A DNA stretch of 64,000 nt from Limanda limanda (taxonomy: Eukaryota > Chordata > Actinopteri > Pleuronectiformes > Pleuronectidae): contig NC_083658.1 of assembly GCF_963576545.1 (NCBI RefSeq), positions 12,224,358 through 12,288,357 on the forward strand, written 5' to 3'. A model generated the notes under the pieces. The model made no database searches and was not told the origin of the DNA. It saw only the letters and a program-made list of their open reading frames with translations. Position 1 is the first letter of the stretch. Each line of letters starts with the position of its first letter. Of this stretch, positions 37,477 to 51,646 are shown piece by piece. The translations under genes were made by a program, and so were the position numbers.

Positions 37477-38894
37477 ATGTCACTAAACAGCTGGAAACGG
37501 GGATATAAGCCTTTTTTGGAAGCATTGATTAAGATTTCTGACTTTTTCATCACATGTCAGCCCAAGTGTCAGAAAAGCGCTGGAAACAGGGAGATCTGCC
37601 TTTTTTTGGAAGAAAAGGTTAAATTCTTGAATTTTTCATCACACATCATCCCAAATGTCACTAAACAGCTGGAAACGGGGAGCTAAGCCTTTTTTGGAAC
37701 CATTGATTAAGATTTCTGTCTTTTTCATCACATGTCAGCCCAAGTGTCAGAAAAGCGCTGGAAACAGGGAGATAAGCCTTTTTTGGAAGAAATGGTTAAA
37801 TTCTTGAATTTTTCATCACACATCATCCCAAATGTCACTAAACAGCTGGAAACGGGGAGATAAGCCTTTTTTGGAAGCAATGGTTAACATTTTGACTTTT
37901 TCATCACATATCAGCTCCAGTGTCAGAAAAGCGCTGGAAACAGGGAGATCTGCCTTTTTTTGGAAGAAAAGGTTAAATTCTTGAATTTTTCATCACACAT
38001 CATCCCAAATGTCACTAAACAGCTGGAAACGGGGAGCTAAGCCTTTTTTGGAACCATTGATTAAGATTTCTGACTTTTTCATCACATGTCAGCCCAAGTG
38101 TCAGAAAAGCGCTGGAAACAGGGAGATAAGCCTTTTTTGGAAGAAATGGTTAAATTCTTGAATTTTTCATCACACATCATCCCAAATGTCACTAAACAGC
38201 TGGAAACGGGGATATAAGCCTTTTTTGGAAGCATTGATTAAGATTTCTGACTTTTTCATCACATGTCAGCCCAAGTGTCAGAAAAGCGCTGGAAACAGGG
38301 AGATCTGCCTTTTTTTGGAAGAAAAGGTTAAATTCTTGAATTTTTCATCACACATCATCCCAAATGTCACTAAACAGCTGGAAACGGGGAGCTAAGCCTT
38401 TTTTGGAACCATTGATTAAGATTTCTGTCTTTTTCATCACATGTCAGCCCAAGTGTCAGAAAAGCGCTGGAAACAGGGAGATAAGCCTTTTTTGGAAGAA
38501 ATGGTTAAATTCTTGAATTTTTCATCACACATCATCCCAAATGTCACTAAACAGCTGGAAACGGGGAGATAAGCCTTTTTTGGAAGCAATGGTTAACATT
38601 TTGACTTTTTCATCACATATCAGCTCCAGTGTCAGAAAAGCGCTGGAAACAGGGAGATCTGCCTTTTTTTGGAAGAAAAGGTTAAATTCTTGAATTTTTC
38701 ATCACACATCATCCCAAATGTCACTAAACAGCTGGAAACGGGGAGCTAAGCCTTTTTTGGAACCATTGATTAAGATTTCTGACTTTTTCATCACATGTCA
38801 GCCCAAGTGTCAGAAAAGCGCTGGAAACAGGGAGATAAGCCTTTTTTGGAAGAAATGGTTAAATTCTTGAATTTTTCATCACACATCATCCCAA
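37477..38894 (+). repeat. 709-bp higher-order tandem (4 dimers)
   Basis: Units at 37,477 and 38,186 repeat the order gatataag B1, A1, gagctaag with ccattg and gatttctgtc, A2, B2, A1, gagctaag B1, A2. The same order, including a ggatgaaatgg A2 just before it, is seen near 18,343 and 58,631. Confidence 0.7.
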
Positions 38895-39954
38895 ATGTCA
38901 CTAAACAGCTGGAAACGGGGAGATAAGCCTTTTTTGGAAGCAATGGTTAACATTTTGACTATTCATCACATATCAGCTCCAGTGTCAGAAAAGCGCTGGA
39001 AACAGGGAGATCTGCCTTTTTTTGGAAGAAAAGGTTAAATTCTTGAATTTTTCATCACACATCATCCCAAATGTCACTAAACAGCTGGAAACGGGGAGAT
39101 AAGCCTTTTTTGGAACCATTGATTAAGATTTCTGACTTTTTCATCACATGTCAGCCCAAGTGTCAGAAAAGCGCTGGAAACAGGGAGATAAGCCTTTTTT
39201 GGAAGAAATGGTTAAATTCTTGAATTTGTCATCACACATCATCCCAAATGTCACTAAACAGCTGGAAACGGGGAGATAAGCCTTTTTTGGAAGCAATGGT
39301 TAACATTTTGACTTTTTCATCACATATCAGCTCCAGTGTCAGAAAAGCGCTGGAAACAGGGAGATCTGCCTTTTTTTGGAAGAAAAGATTAAATTCTTGA
39401 ATTTTTCATCACACATCATCCCAAATGTCACTAAACAGCTGGAAACGGGGAGATAAGCCTTTTTTGGAACCATTGATTAAGATTTCTGACTTTTTCATCA
39501 CATGTCAGCCCAAGTGTCAGAAAAGCGCTGGAAACAGGGAGATAAGCCTTTTTTGGAAGAAATGGTTAAATTCTCGAATTTTTCATAACACATCATCCCA
39601 AATGTCACTAAACAGCTGGAAACGGGGATATAAGCCTTTTTTGGAAGCATTGATTAAGATTTCTGACTTTTTCATCACATGTCAGCCCAAGTGTCAGAAA
39701 AGCGCTGGAAACAGGGAGATAAGCCTTTTTTGGAAGAAATGGTTAAATTCTTGAATTTTTCATCACACATCATCCCAAATGTCACTAAACAGCTGGAAAC
39801 GGGGAGATAAGCCTTTTTTGGAAGCAATGGTTAACATTTTGAATTTTTCATCACATATCAGCTCCAGTGTCAGAAAAGCACTGGAAACAGGTAGATCTGC
39901 TTTTTTTGGAAGAAAAGGTTAAACTCTTGAATTTTACATCACACATCATCCCAA

Positions 39955-42900
39955 ATGTCACTAAACAGCTGGAAACGGGGAGATAAGCCTTTTTTGGAAG
40001 CATCGATTAAGATTTCTGACTTTTTCATCACATGTCAGCCCAAGTGTCAGAAAAGCGCTGGAAACAGGGAGATCTGCCTTTTTTTGGAAGAAAAGGTTAA
40101 ATTCTTGAATTTTTCATCACACATCATCCCAAATGTCACTAAACAGCTGGAAACGGGGAGATAAGCCTTTTTTGGAAGTATTGATTAAGATTTCTGACTT
40201 TTTCATCACATGTCAGCCCAAGTGTCAGAAAAGCGCTGGAAACAGGGAGATAAGCCTTTTTTGGAAGAAATGGTTAAATTCTCGAATTTTTCATCACACA
40301 TCATCCCAAATGTCACTAAACAGCTGGAAACGGGGATATAAGCCTTTTTTGGAAGCATTGATTAAGATTTCTGACTTTTTCATCACATGTCAGCCCAAGT
40401 GTCAGAAAAGCGCTGGAAACAGGGAGATAAGCCTTTTTTGGAAGAAATGGTTAAATTCTTGAATTTGTCATGACACATCATCCCAAATGTCACTAAACAG
40501 CTGGAAACGGGGAGATAAGCCTTTTTTGGAACCATTGATTAAGATTTCTGACTTTTTCATCACATGTCAGCCCAAGTGTCAGAAAAGCGCTGGAAACAGG
40601 GAGATAAGCCTTTTTTGGAAGAAATGGTTAAATTCTCGAATTTTTCATCACACATCATCCCAAATGTCACTAAACAGCTGGAAACGGGGATATAAGCCTT
40701 TTTTGGAAGCATTGATTAAGATTTCTGACTTTTTCATCACATGTCAGCCCAAGTGTCAGAAAATCGCTGGAAACAGGGAAATCTGCCTTTTTTTGGAAGA
40801 AAAGGTTAAATTCTTGAATTTTTCATCACACATCATCCCAAATGTCACTAAACAGCTGGAAACGGGGAGATAAGCCTTTTTTGGAACCATTGATTAAGAT
40901 TTCTGTCTTTTTCATCACATGTCAGCCCAAGTGTCAGAAAAGCGCTGGAAACAGGGAGATAAGCCTTTTTTGGAAGAAATGGTTAAATTCTTGAATTTTT
41001 CATCACACATCATCCCAAATGTCACTAAACAGCTGGAAACGGGGAGATAAGCCTTTTTTGGAAGCAATGGTTAACATTTTGACTTTTTCATCACATATCA
41101 GCTCCAGTGTCAGAAAAGCGCTGGAAACAGGGAGATCTGCCTTTTTTTGGAAGAAAAGGTTAAATTCTTGAATTTTTCATCACACATCATCCAAAATGTC
41201 ACTAAACAGCTGGAAACGGGGAGATCAGCCTTTTTTGGAACCATTGATTAAGATTTCTGACTTTTTCATCACATGTCAGCCCAAGTGTCAGAAAAGCGCT
41301 GGAAACAGGGAGATAAGCCTTTTTTGGAAGAAATGGTTAAATTCTCGAATTTTTCATCACACATCATCCCAAATGTCACTAAACAGCTGGAAACGGGGAT
41401 ACAAGCCTTTTTTGGAAGCATTGATTAAGATTTCTGACTTTTTCATCACATGTCAACCCAAGTGTCAGAAAAGCGCTGGAAACAGGGAGATAAGCCTTTT
41501 TTGGAAGAAATGGTTAAATTCTCGAATTTTTCATCACACATCATCCCTAATGTCACTAAACAGCTGGAAACGGGGATATAAGCCTTTTTTGGAAGCATTG
41601 ATTAAGATTTCTGACTTTTTCATCACATGTCAGCCCAAGTGTCAGAAAAGCGCTGGAAACAGGGAGATCTGCCTTTTTTTGGAAGAAAAGGTTAAATTCT
41701 TGAATTTTTCATCACACATCATCCCAAATGTCACTAAACAGCTGGAAACGGGGAGCTAAGCCTTTTTTGGAACCATTGATTAAGATTTCTGACTTTTTCA
41801 TCACATGTCAGCCCAAGTGTCAGAAAAGCGCTGGAAACAGGGAGATAAGCCTTTTTTGGAAGAAATGGTTAAATTCTTGAATTTTTCATCACACATCATC
41901 CCAAATGTCACTAAACAGCTGGAAACGGGGAGATAAGCCTTTTTTGGAAGCAATGGTTAACATTTTGAATTTTTCATCACATATCAGCTCCAGTGTCAGA
42001 AAAGCACTGGAAACAGGTAGATCTGCTTTTTTTGGAAGAAAAGGTTAAACTCTTGAATTTCACATCACACATCATCCCAAATGTCACTAAACAGCTGGAA
42101 ACGGGGAGATAAGCCTTTTTTGGAAGCATCGATTAAGATTTCTGACTTTTTCATCACATGTCAGCCCAAGTGTCAGAAAAGCGCTGGAAACAGGGAGATC
42201 TGCCTTTTTTTGGAAGAAAAGGTTAAATTCTTGAATTTTTCATCACACATCATCCCAAATGTCACTAAACAGCTGGAAACGGGGAGATAAGCCTTTTTTG
42301 GAAGTATTGATTAAGATTTCTGACTTTTTCATCACATGTCAGCCCAAGTGTCAGAAAAGCGCTGGAAACAGGGAGATAAGCCTTTTTTGGAAGAAATGGT
42401 TAAATTCTCGAATTTTTCATCACACATCATCCCAAATGTCACTAAACAGCTGGAAACGGGGATATAAGCCTTTTTTGGAAGCATTGATTAAGATTTCTGA
42501 CTTTTTCATCACATGTCAGCCCAAGTGTCAGAAAAGCGCTGGAAACAGGGAGATAAGCCTTTTTTGGAAGAAATGGTTAAATTCTTGAATTTGTCATGAC
42601 ACATCATCCCAAATGTCACTAAACAGCTGGAAACGGGGAGATAAGCCTTTTTTGGAACCATTGATTAAGATTTCTGACTTTTTCATCACATGTCAGCCCA
42701 AGTGTCAGAAAATCGCTGGAAACAGGGAAATCTGCCTTTTTTTGGAAGAAAAGGTTAAATTCTTGAATTTTTCATCACACATCATCCCAAATGTCACTAA
42801 ACAGCTGGAAACGGGGAGATAAGCCTTTTTTGGAACCATTGATTAAGATTTCTGTCTTTTTCATCACATGTCAGCCCAAGTGTCAGAAAAGCGCTGGAAA

Positions 42901-43708
42901 CAGGGAGATAAGCCTTTTTTGGAAGAAATGGTTAAATTCTTGAATTTTTCATCACACATCATCCCAAATGTCACTAAACAGCTGGAAACGGGGAGATAAG
43001 CCTTTTTTGGAAGCAATGGTTAACATTTTGACTTTTTCATCACATATCAGCTCCAGTGTCAGAAAAGCGCTGGAAACAGGGAGATCTGCCTTTTTTTGGA
43101 AGAAAAGGTTAAATTCTTGAATTTTTCATCACACATCATCCAAAATGTCACTAAACAGCTGGAAACGGGGAGATCAGCCTTTTTTGGAACCATTGATTAA
43201 GATTTCTGACTTTTTCATCACATGTCAGCCCAAGTGTCAGAAAAGCGCTGGAAACAGGGAGATAAGCCTTTTTTGGAAGAAATGGTTAAATTCTCGAATT
43301 TTTCATCACACATCATCCCAAATGTCACTAAACAGCTGGAAACGGGGATACAAGCCTTTTTTGGAAGCATTGATTAAGATTTCTGACTTTTTCATCACAT
43401 GTCAACCCAAGTGTCAGAAAAGCGCTGGAAACAGGGAGATAAGCCTTTTTTGGAAGAAATGGTTAAATTCTCGAATTTTTCATCACACATCATCCCTAAT
43501 GTCACTAAACAGCTGGAAACGGGGATATAAGCCTTTTTTGGAAGCATTGATTAAGATTTCTGACTTTTTCATCACATGTCAGCCCAAGTGTCAGAAAAGC
43601 GCTGGAAACAGGGAGATCTGCCTTTTTTTGGAAGAAAAGGTTAAATTCTTGAATTTTTCATCACACATCATCCCAAATGTCACTAAACAGCTGGAAACGG
43701 GGAGCTAA
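39955..43708 (+). repeat. 2126-bp higher-order tandem (12 dimers, second copy one shorter)
   Basis: Units starting at 39,955 and 42,081 share the marker series also found at 28.3 and 32.5 kb. The offset is 2126 bp until the tgtcatgacac dimer, then becomes 1949 bp (41,196 to 43,145), showing loss of exactly one 177-bp dimer in the second copy. Both copies share the private change catccctaatg (near 41,547 and 43,496), which the older copies lack. Confidence 0.8.
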
Positions 43709-44030
43709 GCCTTTTTTGGAACCATTGATTAAGATTTCTGACTTTTTCATCACATGTCAGCCCAAGTGTCAGAAAAGCGCTGGAAACAGGGAGATAAGCC
43801 TTTTTTGGAAGAAATGGTTAAATTCTTGAATTTTTCATCACACATCATCCCAAATGTCACTAAACAGCTGGAAACGGGGAGATAAGCCTTTTTTGGAAGC
43901 ATTGATTAAGATTTCTGACTTTTTCATCACATGTCAGCCCAAGTGTCAGAAAAGCGCTGGAAACAGGGAGATCTGCCTTTTTTTGGAAGAAAGGTTAAAT
44001 TCTTGAATTTTTCATCACACATCATCCCAA

Positions 44031-46780
44031 ATGTCACTAAACAGCTGGAAACGGGGAGCTAAGCCTTTTTTGGAACCATTGATTAAGATTTCTGACTTTT
44101 TCATCACATGTCAGCCCAAGTGTCAGAAAAGCGCTGGAAACAGGGAGATAAGCCTTTTTTGGAAGAAATGGTTAAATTCTCGAATTTTTCATCACACATC
44201 ATCCCAAATGTCACTAAACAGCTGGAAACGGGGATATAAGCCTTTTTTGGAAGCATTGATTAAGATTTCTGACTTTTTCATCACATGTCAACCCAAGTGT
44301 CAGAAAAGCGCTGGAAACAGGGAGATAAGCCTTTTTTGGAAGAAATGGTTAAATTCTCGAATTTTTCATCACACATCATCCCAAATGTCACTAAACAGCT
44401 GGAAACGGGGATATAAGCCTTTTTTGGAAGCATTGATTAAGATTTCTGACTTTTTCATCACATGTCAGCCCAAGTGTCAGAAAAGCGCTGGAAACAGGGA
44501 GATCTGCCTTTTTTTGGAAGAAAAGGTTAAATTCTTGAATTTTTCATCACACATCATCCCAAATGTCACTAAACAGCTGGAAACGGGGAGCTAAGCCTTT
44601 TTTGGAACCATTGATTAAGATTTCTGACTTTTTCATCACATGTCAGCCCAAGTGTCAGAAAAGCGCTGGAAACAGGAAGATAAGCCTTTTTTGGAAGAAA
44701 TGGTTAAATTCTTGAATTTTTCATCACACATCATCCCAAATGTCACTAAACAGCTGGAAAAGGGGAGATAAGCCTTTTTTGGAAGCATTGATTAAGATTT
44801 CTGACTTTTTCATCACATGTCAGCCCAAGTGTCAGAAAAGCGCTGGAAACAGGGAGATCTGCCTTTTTTTGGAAGAAAGGTTAAATTCTTGAATTTTTCA
44901 TCAAACATCATCCCAAATGTCACTAAACAGCTGGAAACGGGGAGCTAAGCCTTTTTTGGAACCATTGATTAAGATTTCTGACGTTTTCATCACATGTCAG
45001 CCCAAGTGTCAGAAAAGCGCTGGAAACAGGGAGATAAGCCTTTTTTGGAAGAAATGGTTAAATTCTTGAATTTTTCATCACACATCATCCCAAATGTCAC
45101 TAAACAGCTGGAAACGGGGAGATAAGCCTTTTTTGGAAGCAATGGTTAACATTTTGACTATTTCATCACATATCAGCTCCAGTGTAAGAAAAGCGCTGGA
45201 AACAGGGAGATCTGCCTTTTTTTGGAAGAAAAGGTTAAATTCTTGAATTTTTCATCACACATCATCCCAAATGTCACTAAACAGCTGGAAACGGGGAGAT
45301 AAGCCTTTTTTGGAACCATTGATTAAGATTTCTGACTTTTTCATCACATGTCAGCCCAAGTGTCAGAAAAGCGCTGGAAACAGGGAGATAAGCCTTTTTT
45401 GGAAGAAATGGTTAAATTCTCGAATTTTTCATCACACATCATCCCAAATGTCACTAAACAGCTGGAAACGGGGATATAAGCCTTTTTTGGAAGCATTGAT
45501 TAAGATTTCTGACTTTTTCATCACATGTCAACCCAAGTGTCAGAAAAGCGCTGGAAACAGGGAGATAAGCCTTTTTTGGAAGAAATGGTTAAATTCTCGA
45601 ATTTTTCATCACACATCATCCCAAATGTCACTAAACAGCTGGAAACGGGGATATAAGCCTTTTTTGGAAGCATTGATTAAGATTTCTGACTTTTTCATCA
45701 CATGTCAGCCCAAGTGTCAGAAAAGCGCTGGAAACAGGGAGATCTGCCTTTTTTTGGAAGAAAAGGTTAAATTCTTGAATTTTTCATCACACATCATCCC
45801 AAATGTCACTAAACAGCTGGAAACGGGGAGCTAAGCCTTTTTTGGAACCATTGATTAAGATTTCTGACTTTTTCATCACATGTCAGCCCAAGTGTCAGAA
45901 AAGCGCTGGAAACAGGAAGATAAGCCTTTTTTGGAAGAAATGGTTAAATTCTTGAATTTTTCATCACACATCATCCCAAATGTCACTAAACAGCTGGAAA
46001 AGGGGAGATAAGCCTTTTTTGGAAGCATTGATTAAGATTTCTGACTTTTTCATCACATGTCAGCCCAAGTGTCAGAAAAGCGCTGGAAACAGGGAGATCT
46101 GCCTTTTTTTGGAAGAAAGGTTAAATTCTTGAATTTTTCATCAAACATCATCCCAAATGTCACTAAACAGCTGGAAACGGGGAGCTAAGCCTTTTTTGGA
46201 ACCATTGATTAAGATTTCTGACGTTTTCATCACATGTCAGCCCAAGTGTCAGAAAAGCGCTGGAAACAGGGAGATAAGCCTTTTTTGGAAGAAATGGTTA
46301 AATTCTTGAATTTTTCATCACACATCATCCCAAATGTCACTAAACAGCTGGAAACGGGGAGATAAGCCTTTTTTGGAAGCAATGGTTAACATTTTGACTA
46401 TTTCATCACATATCAGCTCCAGTGTAAGAAAAGCGCTGGAAACAGGGAGATCTGCCTTTTTTTGGAAGAAAAGGTTAAATTCTTGAATTTTTCATCACAC
46501 ATCATCCCAAATGTCACTAAACAGCTGGAAACGGGGAGATAAGCCTTTTTTGGAACCATTGATTAAGATTTCTGACTTTTTCATCACATGTCAGCCCAAG
46601 TGTCAGAAAAGCGCTGGAAACAGGGAGATAAGCCTTTTTTGGAAGAAATGGTTAAATTCTCGAATTTTTCATCACACATCATCCCAAATGTCACTAAACA
46701 GCTGGAAACGGGGATATAAGCCTTTTTTGGAAGCATTGATTAAGATTTCTGACTTTTTCATCACATGTCAGCCCAAGTGT
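44031..46780 (+). repeat. 1240-bp higher-order tandem (7 dimers)
   Basis: Units start at 44,031 and 45,271, with a third beginning at 46,511. The first two share aacaggaagataag, ggaaaaggggag, catcaaacatc, gacgttttcatc and agtgtaagaaaag at exactly 1240-bp spacing. These are private variants, so this duplication is among the youngest in the window. Confidence 0.83.
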
Positions 46781-48107
46781 CAAAAAAGCGCTGGAAACAG
46801 GGAGATAAGCCTTTTTTGGAAGAAATGGTTAAATTCTTGAATTTGTCATCACACATCATCCCAAATGTCACTAAACAGCTGGAAACGGGGAGATAAGCCG
46901 TTTTTGGAAGCAATGGTTAACATTTTGACTTTTTCATCACATATCAGCTCCAGTGTCAGAAAAGCGCTGGAAACAGGGAGATCTGCCTTTTTTTGGAAGA
47001 AAAGGTTAAATTCTTGAATTTTTCATCACACATCATCCCAAATGTCACTAAACAGCTGGAAACGGGGAGATAAGCCTTTTTTGGAAGCACCGATTAAGAT
47101 TTCTGACTTTTTCATCACATGTCAGCCCAAGTGTCAGAAAAGCGCTGGAAACAGGGAGATCTGCCTTTTTTTGGAAGAAAAGGTTAAATTCTTGAATTTT
47201 TCATCACACATCATCCCAAATGTCACTAAACAGCTGGAAACGGGGAGATAAGCCTTTTTTGGAAGCATTGATTAAGATTTCGGACTTTTTCATCACATGT
47301 CAGCCCAAGTGTCAGAAAAGCGCTGGAAACAGAGAGATCTGCCTTTTTTTGGAAGAAATGGTTAAATTCTTGAATTTTTCATCACACATCATCCCAAATG
47401 TCACTAAACAGCTGGAAACGGGGAGCTAAGCCTTTTTTGGAACCATTGATTAAGATTTCTGACTTTTTCATCACATGTCAGCCCAAGTGTCAGAAAAGCG
47501 CTGGAAACAGGGAGATAAGCCTTTTTTGGAAGAAATGGTTAAATTCTTGAATTTTTCATCACACATCATCCCAAATGTCACTAAACAGCTGGAAACGGGG
47601 AGATAAGCCTTTTTTGGAAGCATTGATTAAGATTTCTGACTTTTTCATCACATGTCAGCCCAAGTGTCAGAAAAGCGCTGGAAACAGGGAGATCTGCCTT
47701 TTTTTGGAAGAAAAGGTTAAATTCTTGAATTTTTCATCACACATCATCCCAAATGTCACTAAACAGCTGGAAACGGGGAGATAAGCCTTTTTTGGAACCA
47801 TTGATTAAGATTTCTGACTTTTTCATCACATGTCAGCCCAAGTGTCAGAAAAGCGCTGGAAACAGGGAGATAAGCCTTTTTTGGATCAAATGGTTAAATT
47901 CTTGAATTTGTCATCACACATCATCCCAAATGTCACTAAACAGCTGGAAACGGGGATATAAGCCTTTTTTGGAAGCATTGATTAAGATTTCTGACTTTTT
48001 CATCACATGTCAGCCCAAGTGTCAGAAAAGCGCTGGAAACAGGGAGATCTGCCTTTTTTTGGAAGAAAAGGTTAAATTCTTGAATTTTTCATCACACATC
48101 ATCCCAA

Positions 48108-49345
48108 ATGTCACTAAACAGCTGGAAACGGGGAGCTAAGCCTTTTTTGGAACCATTGATTAAGATTTCTGTCTTTTTCATCACGTCAGCCCAAGTGTCA
48201 GAAAAGCGCTGGAAACAGGGAGATAAGCCTTTTTTGGAAGAAATGGTTAAATTCTTGAATTTGTCATCACACATCATCCCAAATGTCACTAAACAGCTGG
48301 AAACGGGGAGATAAGCCTTTTTTGGAAGCAATGGTTAACATTTTGACTTTTTCATCACATATCAGCTCCAGTGTCAGAAAAGCGCTGGAAACAGGGAGAT
48401 CTGCCTTTTTTTGGAAGAAAAGGTTAAATTCTTGAATTTTTCATCACACATCATCCTAATGTCACTAAACAGCTGGAAACGGGGAGATAAGCCTTTTTTG
48501 GAACCATTGATTAAGATTTCTGACTTTTTCATCACATGTCAGCCCAAGTGTCAGAAAAGCGCTGGAAACAGGGAGATAAGCCTTTTTTGGAAGAAATGGT
48601 TAAATTCTCGAATTTTTCATCACACATCATCCCAAATGTCACTAAACAGCTGGAAACGGGGAGATAAGCCTTTTTTGGAAGCATTGATTAAGATTTCTGA
48701 CTTTTTCATCACATGTCAGCCCAAGTGTCAGAAAAGCGCTGGAAACAGGGAGATCTGCCTTTTTTTGGAAGAAAAGGTTAAATTCTTGAATTTTTCATCA
48801 CACATCATCCCAAATGTCACTAAACAGCTGGAAACGGGGAGATAAGCCTTTTTTGGAACCATTGATTTAACATTTTGACTTTTTCATCACATATCAGCTC
48901 CAGTGTCAGAAAAGCGCTGGAAACAGGGAGATAAGCCTTTTTTGGAAGAAATGGTTAAATTCTCGAATTTTTCATCACACATCATCCCAAATGTCACTAA
49001 ACAGCTGGAAACGGGGATATAAGCCTTTTTTGGAAGCATTGATTAAGATTTCTGACTTTTTCATCACATGTCAGCCCAAGTGTCAGAAAAGCGCTGGAAA
49101 CAGGGAGATAAGCCTTTTTTGGATCAAATGGTTAAATTCTTGAATTTGTCATCACACATCATCCCAAATGTCACTAAACAGTTGGAAACGGGGATATAAG
49201 CCTTTTTTGGAAGCATTGATTAAGATTTCTGACTTTTTCATCACATGTCAGCCCAAGTGTCAGAAAAGCGCTGGAAACAGGGAGATCTGCCTTTTTTTGG
49301 AAGAAAAGGTTAAATTCTTGAATTTTTCATCACACATCATCCCAA
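48108..49345 (+). repeat. 1238-bp higher-order unit, isolated copy
   Basis: It has the same dimer order as the 1237-bp tandem at 51,647-54,120, including tcatcacgtcagccc (3-base deletion, near 48,180), catcctaatg and ggatcaaatgg. It is one base longer because of gatttaacatttt near 48,865. It is separated from the other copies by a 2.3-kb block of a different type. Confidence 0.76.
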
Positions 49346-49679
49346 ATGTCACTAAACAGCTGGAAACGGGGTAATAAGCCTTTTTTGGAAGCATTGATTA
49401 AGATTTCTGACTTTTTCATCACATGTCAGCCCAAGTGTCAGAAAAGCGCTGGAAACAGGGAGATAAGCCTTTTTTGGAAGAAATGGTTAAATTCTCGAAT
49501 TTTTCATCACACATCATCCCAAATGTCACTAAACAGCTGGAAACGGGGATATAAGCCTTTTTTGGAAGCATTGATTAAGATTTCTGACTTTTTCAACACA
49601 TGTCAACCCAAGTGTCAGAAAAGCGCTGGAAACAGGGAGATAAGCCTTTTTTGGAAGAAATGGTTAAATTCTTGAATTT

Positions 49680-51490
49680 GTCATCACACATCATCCCAAA
49701 TGTCACTAAACAGCTGGAAACGGGGAGATAAGCCTTTTTTGGAAGCAATGGTTAACATTTTGACTTTTTCATCACATATCAGCTCCAGTGTCAGAAAAGC
49801 GCTGGAAACAGGGAGATCTGCCTTTTTTTGGAAGAAAAGGTTAAATTCTTGAATTTTTCATCACACATCATCCTAATGTCACTAAACAGCTGGAAACGGG
49901 GAGATAAGCCTTTTTTGGAACCATTGATTAAGATTTCTGACTTTTTCATCACATGTCAGCCCAAGTGTCAGAAAAGCGCTGGAAACAGGGAGATAAGCCT
50001 TTTTTGGAAGAAATGGTTAAATTCTCGAATTTTTCATCACACATCATCCCAAATGTCACTAAACAGCTGGAAACGGGGATATAAGCCTTTTTTGGAAGCA
50101 TTGATTAAGATTTCTGACTTTTTCATCACATGTCAGCCCAAGTGTCAGAAAAGCGCTGGAAACAGGGAGATAAGCCTTTTTTGGAAGAAATGGTTAAATT
50201 CTTGAATTTGTCATCACACATCATCCCAAATGTCACTAAACAGCTGGAAACGGGGAGATAAGCCGTTTTTGGAAGCAATGGTTAACATTTTGACTTTTTC
50301 ATCACATATCAGCTCCAGTGTCAGAAAAGCGCTGGAAACAGGGAGATCTGCCTTTTTTTGGAAGAAAAGGTTAAATTCTTGAATTTTTCATCACACATCA
50401 TCCCAAATGTCACTAAACAGCTGGAAACGGGGAGATAAGCCTTTTTTGGAAGCATCGAATAAGATTTCTGACTTTTTCATCACATGTCAGCCCAAGTGTC
50501 AGAAAAGCGCTGGAAACAGGGAGATCTGCCTTTTTTTGGAAGAAAAGGTTAAATTCTTGAATTTTTCTTCACACATCATCCCAAATGTCACTAAACAGCT
50601 GGAAACGGGGAGATAAGCCTTTTTTGGAAGCAATGGTTAACATTTTGACTTTTTCATCACATATCAGCTCCAGTGTCAGAAAAGCGCTGGAAACAGGGAG
50701 ATCTGCCTTTTTTTGGAAGAAAAGGTTAAATTCTTGAATTTTTCATCACACATCATCCCAAATGTCACTAAACAGCTGGAAACGGGGTAATAAGCCTTTT
50801 TTGGAAGCATTGATTAAGATTTCTGACTTTTTCATCACATGTCAGCCCAAGTGTCAGAAAAGCGCTGGAAACAGGGAGATAAGCCTTTTTTGGAAGAAAT
50901 GGTTAAATTCTCGAATTTTTCATCACACATCATCCCAAATGTCACTAAACAGCTGGAAACGGGGATATAAGCCTTTTTTGGAAGCATTGATTAAGATTTC
51001 TGACTTTTTCATCACATGTCAACCCAAGTGTCAGAAAAGCGCTGGAAACAGGGAGATAAGCCTTTTTTGGAAGAAATGGTTAAATTCTTGAATTTGTCAT
51101 CACACATCATCCCAAATGTCACTAAACAGCTGGAAACGGGGAGATAAGCCTTTTTTGGAAGCAATGGTTAACATTTTGACTTTTTCATCACATATCAGCT
51201 CCAGTGTCAGAAAAGCGCTGGAAACAGGGAGATCTGCCTTTTTTTGGAAGAAAAGGTTAAATTCTTGAATTTTTCATCACACATCATCCTAATGTCACTA
51301 AACAGCTGGAAACGGGGAGATAAGCCTTTTTTGGAACCATTGATTAAGATTTCTGACTTTTTCATCACATGTCAGCCCAAGTGTCAGAAAAGCGCTGGAA
51401 ACAGGGAGATAAGCCTTTTTTGGAAGAAATGGTTAAATTCTCGAATTTTTCATCACACATCATCCCAAATGTCACTAAACAGCTGGAAAC
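49680..51490 (+). repeat. 4950-bp duplication, copy 1
   Basis: It matches 54,630-56,440 at exactly 4950 bp (28 dimers). Shared variants include catcctaatg, agccgtttttgg, gcatcgaataag, tttttcttcacac and ggggtaataag. The block itself has a 1416-bp internal period (49,828 and 51,244). Confidence 0.8.
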
Positions 51491-51646
51491 GGGGAGATAA
51501 GCCTTTTTTGGAAGCATTGATTAAGATTTCTGACTTTTTCATCACATGTCAGCCCAAGTGTCAGAAAAGCGCTGGAAACAGGGAGATCTGCCTTTTTTTG
51601 GAAGAAAAGGTTAAATTCTTGAATTTTTCATCACACATCATCCCAA

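Noticed and set aside
48092..48331. Recurrent 79-codon minus-strand frames (also at 51,631, 52,868 and 54,105)
   Set aside because: They exist because the 3-base-deleted tcatcacgtcagccc variant keeps an antisense frame open; they mark copies of the 1237-bp unit and are not genes.
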